Positions 21,621 to 27,919 of a stretch of 28,290 bases of DNA are shown piece after piece (positions within the stretch are counted from its first letter, which is position 1; the number at the start of each line of letters is the position of its first letter). The DNA lies in contig DASXHZ010000041.1 in NCBI GenBank assembly GCA_036488085.1, forward strand, positions 1 through 28,290, given 5' to 3'. The position numbers and the translations under genes are program-made. This DNA comes from DASXHZ01 sp036488085 (GTDB lineage Bacteria > Acidobacteriota > Thermoanaerobaculia > Gp7-AA8). Below the pieces are notes generated by a model that was not told the origin of the DNA, did not search any database, and saw only the letters and a program-made list of their open reading frames with translations.

Positions 21621-23759
21621 ATGATCGACGGTCTCGACTCCAAGGCGGCCCAGCGCCGGCGCGTCCTCTACGTCTTTGTGACGCAAGGGCTCGCGGGCGT
21701 CCTGGCGATGATGGCCGTCTCCGCGATCCGCTACCCACAGACGGTCGCGATCATCGATCACCTCTCGCCGAACGCGACCATTCTTCTGGCCGTCTTCGTC
21801 GCGTTTGCCACCGCGCTCAGTCTCCTGAAGTTCGAGCTGACCAACGTCATCTTCATCTCGCTCGCGATGATGGCGTATATGTCGATGCTCCCGCTCCTCG
21901 GCACGGTCATCACGTCGTGGCTCGCCGTCGCCGTCGCGATCGCGGCGCGCCTCATCGGCATGCGCCAGATCGGTCCCGTGAAGATCCCGATGGACGACCC
22001 GCGGGTCGAGTACGTGAAGACCTTCGGCCTCTTCGGCACGTACGGCATCCCGGTCATCGTCGCGGGCCTCGTCTACGACGCGATCGGCGGCGAGACGCCG
22101 GCGCTGCATGCCACGCCGCTCGCCGGCATCCGCATCGGCATCGCGAGCCTGGTACTGATCCTGACGAACCAGCTCGTCATGTCGCGCGTGCAGAGGACCG
22201 GCTACGGATACGCATTCGCAAAGATCATCCACCTCGACTTCGTAGACTCGTCCATCTACATCGTCACCATTCCCTTCGTCGTCGTCATGGCGCTCGCCTA
22301 TTCGACGATCGGCTGGGGCGCCGTCCTCGCCCTTGCCTTCACCGGCGTCGTCGCGAACTACGTGGCGCGCAACCTCGCGACCACGCGTACGCACTCGATG
22401 CAGCAGATCCAGCGCATCGCCTCGCTGACGAACATCGGCAAGACGATCTCGCTCCGCTACACCACCGATCAGCTCCTGATGGCCATCTACACCGAGTGCA
22501 AGAAGGTCATCGACTCCACCCTCTTCGCCATCGCCCTCCTCGACGACTCGACGAACGAGCTCGCGTTCGAGCTCGACATGCGCGAGGGGGCGATGCTGCC
22601 GAAAGAGCGCCTCCCGGTCGGTCCCGGCCTCAACTCATGGGTCGTCGCGAACCACCAGGCGCTCCTCATTGGCAGCGTCGCGGACGAGATCCGCCTCGGC
22701 CTGAAGGCAGTCGCCGACTCCAAGCCGACCGAGTCGTGGCTCGGCGTCCCGATGATCGCGCGCGACCGCGTGATCGGCGTCATCTCCGTCGAGAGCTTCC
22801 GCAAACACGCGTTCGACCAGGACGACGTCATCCTCCTCACCGCCATCGCCAATCAGGCGGCGGTCGCCATCGAGAACCAGCAGCTCTACAAAGACCTCGA
22901 GGGGCTCACCTACGCGCTCGAACAACGCGTCATGGAGCGGACCAACGAGCTGCGCGAGGCCAACCTCCGCCTCATGGCCGCCGACCGCTCCAAGAACCAG
23001 TTCCTCGCGAACATGTCGCACGAGCTGCGGACGCCGCTCAACTCCATCATCGGCTTCTCCAGCGTCCTGCTCGAAGGCGCCCGGCAGTCGCTCGCGCCGC
23101 GCTTCTACAAGTTCCTCGAGAACATCCACACCGCCGGCAATCACCTGCTGGAGCTGATCAACGACATCCTCGACCTTTCGAAGATCGAAGCCGGCAAGAT
23201 GGAGCTGCGCGCCGACACGTTCGACCTCCACGACACGGTCACCGCCGTCGAGCGCGTCATGAAAGGTTTCGCTTCGGAAGCGCGCGTTCAGATCGTCTCC
23301 CGCGTCGACGGTGACGTCCCGATCGTCTGCCTCGACGAGGGGCGCCTCAAGCAGATCCTCTTCAACCTCCTCTCGAACGCCGTCAAGTTCTCGCCGAAAG
23401 GCGGGCCGGTGTCGATCAACGTCTCCTTCATCGCGCGGACGGCCTCGCCGCTCGGCGTCGACACCGTCCGCATCGACGTGAACGATCAGGGCGTCGGCAT
23501 CCCGCCGGAAGAGCTGCAGCGGATCTTCGACGAGTTCTACCAGACCGAACACGGACGCCGCTCGCGCAAGGGCGGTACCGGTCTCGGCCTCTCGCTGACG
23601 CGCAACTTCGTCGAGCTCCACCGCGGGACGATTGAAGTCGACTCGACGCCGGGGCAGGGTTCCACGTTCACCCTCTACCTCCCGGTCGACTACAACGAGG
23701 CCAAGACCGCGCAGGTCATCCCGATGTTGCACGCCTCGCGGCGCGCGTCATCGCTATAA
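21621..23759 (+). CDS. Membrane histidine kinase with GAF domain
   Basis: A 712-residue sensor kinase. Residues about 1-260 hold seven or eight hydrophobic segments without a large external loop, so sensing is probably within the membrane. A GAF domain follows (about 275-430: TNIGKTISL...GVPMIARDRVIGVISVES...LLTAIANQAAVAIENQQLY) and a coiled-coil stretch (QRVMERTNELREANLRLMAADRSK). The HisKA domain carries the phosphorylation site H467 in MSHELRTPLNSIIGFS. The ATPase domain shows N-box NLLSNAVKFSP, then DQGVGIPPEELQRIFDEFYQ and GGTGLGLSLTRNFVELHRG. No receiver gene adjoins it; the only regulator in the window is at 1058-2404. There is no clear ribosome binding site; TGCTACTCT lies 13 nt before the ATG. 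Its stop lies inside the ndk -10 box. Confidence 0.93.
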   Translation: MIDGLDSKAAQRRRVLYVFVTQGLAGVLAMMAVSAIRYPQTVAIIDHLSPNATILLAVFVAFATALSLLKFELTNVIFISLAMMAYMSMLPLLGTVITSWLAVAVAIAARLIGMRQIGPVKIPMDDPRVEYVKTFGLFGTYGIPVIVAGLVYDAIGGETPALHATPLAGIRIGIASLVLILTNQLVMSRVQRTGYGYAFAKIIHLDFVDSSIYIVTIPFVVVMALAYSTIGWGAVLALAFTGVVANYVARNLATTRTHSMQQIQRIASLTNIGKTISLRYTTDQLLMAIYTECKKVIDSTLFAIALLDDSTNELAFELDMREGAMLPKERLPVGPGLNSWVVANHQALLIGSVADEIRLGLKAVADSKPTESWLGVPMIARDRVIGVISVESFRKHAFDQDDVILLTAIANQAAVAIENQQLYKDLEGLTYALEQRVMERTNELREANLRLMAADRSKNQFLANMSHELRTPLNSIIGFSSVLLEGARQSLAPRFYKFLENIHTAGNHLLELINDILDLSKIEAGKMELRADTFDLHDTVTAVERVMKGFASEARVQIVSRVDGDVPIVCLDEGRLKQILFNLLSNAVKFSPKGGPVSINVSFIARTASPLGVDTVRIDVNDQGVGIPPEELQRIFDEFYQTEHGRRSRKGGTGLGLSLTRNFVELHRGTIEVDSTPGQGSTFTLYLPVDYNEAKTAQVIPMLHASRRASSL

Positions 23760-23760
23760 T
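23755..23760 (+). promoter_or_regulatory. Consensus -10 box of ndk
   Basis: A perfect TATAAT overlaps the stop codon of the histidine kinase gene and lies 11 nt before the ndk ATG. No ribosome binding site occurs between them, so the ndk message would have only a few untranslated bases. TTGCAC occurs upstream, but at 22 bp it is too far for a standard -35 box. Confidence 0.55.
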
Positions 23761-23771
23761 CCGCGCCCGCT

Positions 23772-24188
23772 ATGGCAAACCGCACATTCACCATCGTCAA
23801 GCCGGACTCTGTCCGCAAGGGCAATTTCGCAAAAATCATCAGCCGTCTCGACTCCGAGGGATTCAAGATCCTCTGCGTCAAGAAGGTCTCCCTCTCGCGC
23901 AACCAGGCCGAGGGGTTTTACGGCGTTCACCGCGAACGCCCCTTCTTCTCGGGCCTCGTCGAATACATGACCTCAGGCCCCGTCTACGTCGCCGCGCTCG
24001 AGCGTGAAGGCGCCGTCGCCCACCTGCGCAAAGTCATGGGCGCCACCGATCCCGCCAAGGCCGACGCCGGAACGATCCGCAAAGACTTCGGCGAGTCGAT
24101 CGAGCAGAACGCCATCCACGGCTCCGACTCCGACGAGAACGCCAACATCGAGATCGCGTTCTTCTTCGCGAGCAGCGAATTGCTCTAG
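23772..24188 (+). CDS. ndk: Nucleoside diphosphate kinase
   Basis: The 138-residue enzyme equilibrates nucleoside di- and triphosphates through a phosphohistidine. Signature segments are RTFTIVKPDSVRKGN at the start, FYGVHRERPFFSGLVEYMTSGPV, MGATDPAKADAGTIRKDF and the active-site NAIHGSDS with the catalytic His. Length and motifs are normal. It has its own -10 box and lacks a ribosome binding site. Its TAG overlaps the TAG of the convergent rlpA through the palindrome CTAG (24185-24188). Confidence 0.98.
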   Translation: MANRTFTIVKPDSVRKGNFAKIISRLDSEGFKILCVKKVSLSRNQAEGFYGVHRERPFFSGLVEYMTSGPVYVAALEREGAVAHLRKVMGATDPAKADAGTIRKDFGESIEQNAIHGSDSDENANIEIAFFFASSELL

Positions 24189-25207
24189 TTCGTGTCAGCG
24201 GCGATGACGATCGCCGAGATCCCGTTTGTTTCGAGTGCGCCGCGCGCGCGGATCGCTTCCTCGCGCGTGGCGTACGGACCCATGCGGACGCGATAGAGCG
24301 TATCGACGTGGTCGATGTGCGACTGCTGCCCGAGCTGAGCGAGCTTCGACTGCAGCGCCTTCGCATTCGCCTCGATCCCGAACGCCCCCACCTGCACGAG
24401 AAACCCCGGCTTCACGACCCTCGGTGTTGCCGGCTCAATTCTCAATGGGGTGGCGGCGCCCTCGCCGCCGCTGTTTGCCGGAGCCGGAACTACCGCCCCA
24501 TCCCCGACCACGACCGTCTCGACCTTCTTCCCATCCGGCGAAACCTGCTTCCGCGTCTCGACCCCGTGATGCTCCTCGACCACCTGAACGTTAAAGTCGG
24601 CATCCCGTGTAGCGCCGCCGACCTCGGCGGCGTTTGCCGGTGCGGGCGTCACAGTCGTCGTCGTCGGCAAAGGAAACTCCACCTTCGGCGCCTCCTCCGA
24701 GGAGATCTTCACCTGCTCTTTCGGCTGATTCACCGTCACCGTATACGGCGCCGGCGGCTCGCGCTCCCCGCGCCCCATCGCGACCACTGACACATCCACC
24801 GTGCCGCTTCCCGGATCGATCAACCCGATTTGCTGCGCCGCCGCGAACGACAGATCGATCATCCGGTTCCCGACGAACGGCCCGCGATCGTTGATCCGCA
24901 CCCGCACCGTCTGCCCGGTCGCGGGATTCTTCACGTCGACGATCGTCCCGAACGGCAACGTCCGATGCGCCGCCGTCAGCAGCATCGGATCGAAAATCTC
25001 ACCGTTCGCAGTAGTCCTCCCCGCGAACTCCTCGCCATACCAACTCGCGACTCCGTGCAGGGTCTGGGGCACTTGCGGTTGCGGCGCGGGTGCGGTCGTA
25101 GCACACGAATACGCGACGAACGTCACAAGAGCGCAGAGGGCAGTGCGCAGAGCGCAGACCCCCGCACTCCTGCGCACTGCGCACTGCGCACTGCGCTCTC
25201 CGGTCAT
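24185..25207 (-). CDS. rlpA: RlpA-like septal ring lipoprotein with SPOR domain
   Basis: The 340-residue protein has a short basic and hydrophobic N-terminus (about 1-33) ending in a lipobox-like VAYSC. A double-psi beta-barrel RlpA domain follows at about 45-145 (GVASWYGEEFAGRTTANGE, LTAAHRTLPFGTIVDVKN, VRINDRGPFVGNRMIDLS). Next comes a Pro/Val/Glu-rich linker, then a C-terminal SPOR domain (about 262-338, GFLVQVGAFGIEANAKALQSKL...YRVRMGPY). RlpA proteins are outer-membrane lipoproteins, in some species lytic transglycosylases, and SPOR binds denuded septal peptidoglycan. The start ATG lies in the purB stop (ATGA). Most of the signal-peptide coding region is made by a palindromic repeat (25129-25198), which is unusual. 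The ftsB/divIC gene is nearby. Confidence 0.92.
   Translation of the reverse strand: MTGERSAQCAVRRSAGVCALRTALCALVTFVAYSCATTAPAPQPQVPQTLHGVASWYGEEFAGRTTANGEIFDPMLLTAAHRTLPFGTIVDVKNPATGQTVRVRINDRGPFVGNRMIDLSFAAAQQIGLIDPGSGTVDVSVVAMGRGEREPPAPYTVTVNQPKEQVKISSEEAPKVEFPLPTTTTVTPAPANAAEVGGATRDADFNVQVVEEHHGVETRKQVSPDGKKVETVVVGDGAVVPAPANSGGEGAATPLRIEPATPRVVKPGFLVQVGAFGIEANAKALQSKLAQLGQQSHIDHVDTLYRVRMGPYATREEAIRARGALETNGISAIVIAADTN
25129..25198. repeat. Palindromic GCGCAGAG-type element inside the rlpA signal-peptide region
   Basis: Two 29-nt arms (25129-25157 and 25170-25198) are inverted copies with three mismatches, separated by 12 nt. The right arm is a run of CTGCGCA units. The words match those of the elements at 17752-17802 and 20034-20115. 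Unlike those, this copy lies within coding sequence, starting 7 nt after the rlpA start codon when read on the minus strand, and encodes residues about 4-26. Confidence 0.85.
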
Positions 25208-26640
25208 ACCCGCACCTCCCCCGCCTCCGCACGAATCTCGCTTCGTTCGCCCTCCAGGATCGGATCGACGTCCTCGATGAGGAAGCGTTCCGTCTGCTGC
25301 TTCGCGAGTCCCGTGTAATCCTCCGGCCGCGCGATCGCGTCGATCGACGCGCGATCGATCCCGAACAGCGAGTCGGCGGCGATGCGATCCAACAGATCGT
25401 TCGTCGCCGCGCCGCCCTTCATCGCGTCGGCGGCTGCCTGCGAGTGAATACGTACTCGCTCGTGCAGCACCTGGCGGTCGCCGCCGCGGCGTACCCCTTC
25501 CATCATCAAATTCTCGGTCATCATGAATGGGAGCTCGCGCCGCACGTTCGCCGCGATCACCTCTTCGTGGACGACGATGCCGGCGACGATGTTGTCGTAG
25601 ATCAAAGCGATGGCGTCCGCGGCGAGGAACGCCTCCGGGATCGCGATGCGGCGGTTCGCCGAGTCGTCGAGCGTCCGCTCGAACCACTGCGTCGCCGCCG
25701 TCAGTGCGGGATTGAGCGCGTTCACGATCAGATGACGTGCGAGGGCGTCGATTCGTTCGGCGCGCATCGGATTGCGCTTGTACGCCATCGCGCTCGACCC
25801 GACCTGCTCCTCCTCGAAGGGCTCCTCCACCTCGCGGAGGTGCTGCAGCAGCCGCATGTCGTAGCCGAACTTCGACGCCGACTGCGCGAACCCCGCCAGC
25901 GCGTTGATCGCCTGCGAATCGACCTTGCGCGAGTACGTCTGCCCCGACACCGGATAACTCCGCTGCATCCCGAGCTTCTCGGTCACGAGCTGTTCGAGCC
26001 GGTTCACCTTCGACTCGTCCCCGTCGAACAAACTCAGAAAGGACGCCTGCGTTCCCGTCGCGCCTTTGACGCCGAGGAGCGCGAGTTGAGACTCGCGGAA
26101 GAGGATGTCGCGGTAGTCGAGGAGCAGATCGTGCAGCCAGAGCGTCGCCCGCTTGCCTACCGTCGTGAGCTGCGCCGGTTGGAAGTGCGTGAACGCGAGC
26201 TGCGGCGTCGCGCGCCACTTCCACGCGAGCTCCCGCAGCTTCGCCATGAGATTCACGATCCGCCGCCGCACGATCCGCAGCGCCTCGGCCATCTGCAAGA
26301 TGTCCGTGTTGTCCGTGACGTACGCCGACGTCGCGCCGAGGTGAATGATCCCCTTCGCCGAGGGCGCCTGCAGGCCGAACGCGTAGATGTGCGACATCAC
26401 ATCGTGCCGGATCTCGCGCTCGCGCCGCTCCGCATCGTCGTAGTTGATGTCGTTCGCGTGCGCCCGCAGCTCCGCGAGCTGCGCGTCCGTGATGGGAAGC
26501 CCCAGCTCCTTCTCCCCCTCGGCCAGCGCGATCCAAAGGCGGCGCCACGTCCGGAACTTGAAATCGGAGGAGAAGAGGTACGACATCTCCCGCGACGCGT
26601 ACCGCTCGGTCAACGGGTTGGAGGCAACGTCTCGCTTCAC
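25204..26640 (-). CDS. purB: Adenylosuccinate lyase, animal-like type
   Basis: The 478-residue enzyme performs two steps of purine synthesis: it releases fumarate from SAICAR and from adenylosuccinate. The fumarase/aspartase-superfamily signature is GSSAMAYKRNPMR. Other segments are SAKGIIHLGATSAYVTDNTD, LAFTHFQPAQLTTVGKR, GVKGATGTQASFLSLF and QWFERTLDDSANRRI. From memory, these and the N-terminus (LTERYASREMSYLFSSDFKFRTWRRLW) are much closer to vertebrate ADSL, 484 residues long, than to B. subtilis or E. coli PurB. The GTG at 26640 is chosen because homology to the animal N-terminus begins at once; a later ATG at 26586 would cut it. TATAAT lies 6 nt upstream, implying a leaderless mRNA. It overlaps rlpA by ATGA. 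Confidence 0.95.
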   Translation of the reverse strand: MKRDVASNPLTERYASREMSYLFSSDFKFRTWRRLWIALAEGEKELGLPITDAQLAELRAHANDINYDDAERREREIRHDVMSHIYAFGLQAPSAKGIIHLGATSAYVTDNTDILQMAEALRIVRRRIVNLMAKLRELAWKWRATPQLAFTHFQPAQLTTVGKRATLWLHDLLLDYRDILFRESQLALLGVKGATGTQASFLSLFDGDESKVNRLEQLVTEKLGMQRSYPVSGQTYSRKVDSQAINALAGFAQSASKFGYDMRLLQHLREVEEPFEEEQVGSSAMAYKRNPMRAERIDALARHLIVNALNPALTAATQWFERTLDDSANRRIAIPEAFLAADAIALIYDNIVAGIVVHEEVIAANVRRELPFMMTENLMMEGVRRGGDRQVLHERVRIHSQAAADAMKGGAATNDLLDRIAADSLFGIDRASIDAIARPEDYTGLAKQQTERFLIEDVDPILEGERSEIRAEAGEVRV

Positions 26641-26646
26641 ATAAGA

Positions 26647-26654
26647 ATTATACT
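26647..26654. promoter_or_regulatory. Overlapping -10 boxes of purB and ftsB/divIC
   Basis: The 8-bp stretch ATTATACT reads TATAAT on the minus strand (26652-26647), 6 nt from the purB GTG. On the plus strand it reads TATACT (26649-26654), 10 nt from the ATG of the FtsB/DivIC gene. The start codons are 24 bp apart, and neither gene has a ribosome binding site. The two promoters cannot be occupied at once. Confidence 0.6.
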
Positions 26655-26664
26655 GGTGCCACAC

Positions 26665-26985
26665 ATGCCGGCAGTCTCGACGCACGACGCGCGCCGCGCC
26701 ACCCAGGTGACGCTCCGAGTGGTGGCGTTGTTGTCGAGCGTCCTGACCGTCATCTTTCTCTTCTCCTTCGTCTTCAGCGACCGCGGCATCGCCGAGCTCC
26801 AGCAGTCGCGCAAGCGCGTCAACGACCTGCACGCCAACATCCAGCAGCTCCAGAGCGAAAACGCCCGCCTCCGCGCCGAGATCGACTCCGTGAAGCGCTC
26901 CACCTACGCCGTCGAACGCATCGCCCGCGAGGACCTTGGCATGGCGAAGAAGGGCGAAGTCGTCTACCTCCTCCCGAAGAAGTAG
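26665..26985 (+). CDS. Septum formation initiator family protein (FtsB/DivIC)
   Basis: A 106-residue bitopic membrane protein. A short cytoplasmic N-terminus is followed by one transmembrane helix (about 16-38, LRVVALLSSVLTVIFLFSFVF). Next is a coiled coil (about 42-80, IAELQQSRKRVNDLHANIQQLQSEN), then the conserved C-terminal block YAVERIAREDLGMAKKGEVVYLLP. FtsB/DivIC proteins form a complex with FtsL and FtsQ/DivIB that activates septal peptidoglycan synthesis. The ATG at 26665 has the -10 box TATACT 10 nt upstream and no ribosome binding site. A membrane protein of unknown function follows after 3 bp. Confidence 0.9.
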   Translation: MPAVSTHDARRATQVTLRVVALLSSVLTVIFLFSFVFSDRGIAELQQSRKRVNDLHANIQQLQSENARLRAEIDSVKRSTYAVERIAREDLGMAKKGEVVYLLPKK

Positions 26986-26988
26986 CCG

Positions 26989-27696
26989 ATGTGGATCGCA
27001 GTCGGCGCCGGCCTATTCGTCCTCCTGATCTTCGGGCTGATCGTCAACGCCGTCATGTCCGGCCGCCGCCGCGCCGCCGCGATCAAGGAGTGGGCCTTCC
27101 GGAACGGCATGTCGTACACCGCCGGTCCCGTCGATCCCGCGAGCGTCGCGAAAATCCCGCAGGACGAGGTGCCCGATAACCTTATCAGGCGCGAAGCCTC
27201 AAACGTCGTCAGCGGTAGCCGCGACCGCTACGACGTCACCGTCTTCGACCTCAACGAGACCACCGGCAGCCGCAACACCAACACCCGCACCTACACCACC
27301 AAGACCATCGCCATCCTCAAGCTCCCCGAGCCGCTCCCACCGTTCCGCTTCATGACCGTCGTCGAACTCAAGCCCGGCTCCCTCGGCGCCAACATGGTCG
27401 CCGCCGTCGAGCGCCTCGCCATCAAGATCGACGGCGGCAAACACGGCACCGTCATCGAAATCCCCGACTACCCCAGTCTGCTGCTTCTCTCAAAGGATCC
27501 GGAAGCCGCCCGCGCCCTCTTCACGCCGACCGTCATCGACTACTTCGCCCATCACGGCGGCTACGGCGTGACCACCGAAGGAACGAGCATGATGGTCGAC
27601 CGCACCCAAACGAGAACCACCGCCACCATCGAACAGATCGAGACCCTGATCAGCGACGCCACCGCCATCGCCCAGCAGTTCCATCAGGGCTTCTAA
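26989..27696 (+). CDS. Membrane-anchored protein of unknown function
   Basis: A 235-residue protein with one N-terminal transmembrane segment (about 3-24, IAVGAGLFVLLIFGLIVNAV) followed by a basic stretch SGRRRAAA, which suggests a cytoplasmic soluble part. The soluble domain is mixed alpha/beta, with EWAFRNGMSYTAGPVDPASV, YDVTVFDLNETTGS and TKTIAILKLPEPLPPFRFMTVVE segments. I do not recognise a family; the arrangement of a membrane helix plus an AxxxGMxY start resembles unannotated bacterial membrane proteins that follow this pattern. There are no catalytic motifs I can name. It starts 3 bp after the FtsB/DivIC stop and so belongs to the same transcript. Codon use is normal for the window. 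Confidence 0.75.
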   Translation: MWIAVGAGLFVLLIFGLIVNAVMSGRRRAAAIKEWAFRNGMSYTAGPVDPASVAKIPQDEVPDNLIRREASNVVSGSRDRYDVTVFDLNETTGSRNTNTRTYTTKTIAILKLPEPLPPFRFMTVVELKPGSLGANMVAAVERLAIKIDGGKHGTVIEIPDYPSLLLLSKDPEAARALFTPTVIDYFAHHGGYGVTTEGTSMMVDRTQTRTTATIEQIETLISDATAIAQQFHQGF

Positions 27697-27919
27697 CGCG
27701 GGCGCTCAATAGGTGCTGTTAGCGACCGCTCGTCGCGTACACCGTGGCGGCCCAGAGATATTGAAGCTCGCAAATCCGGCAGGTTACACGTCTAGTGGCG
27801 CCGCGGACGACTTCACGTGGAGCGAGATTCATGAAGACGAACTCGACGTGCCGACACTCATTCGGCTCCTAGTCGGGTAGCTATTTCGCGGACGGCCCTG
27901 GCACCTCTCGCGGGTGGTG
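27697..27919. other. Intergenic stretch of unusual composition with a possible 55-codon frame
   Basis: This 223-bp stretch is less G/C-rich than its surroundings. A plus-strand frame from GTG 27713 to TAG 27880 would give 55 residues (ending TWSEIHEDELDVPTLIRLLVG). It uses TTA, ATA, AGT, CTA and other codons rare elsewhere in the window, lacks a ribosome binding site, and I recognise no family. It may be a remnant of a foreign gene or noncoding. I see no convincing terminator or promoter here. Confidence 0.3.

Noticed and set aside
20759..23314. An 851-codon plus-strand open frame across the nucleotidyltransferase and histidine kinase genes
   Set aside because: It is an out-of-frame shadow rich in Arg/His/Pro, caused by the high G/C content; both real genes in other frames have complete family motifs.
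25444..26664. A long plus-strand extension in front of the FtsB/DivIC gene
   Set aside because: It is antisense to purB; the real protein starts at 26665 next to a -10 box and has normal FtsB/DivIC length.
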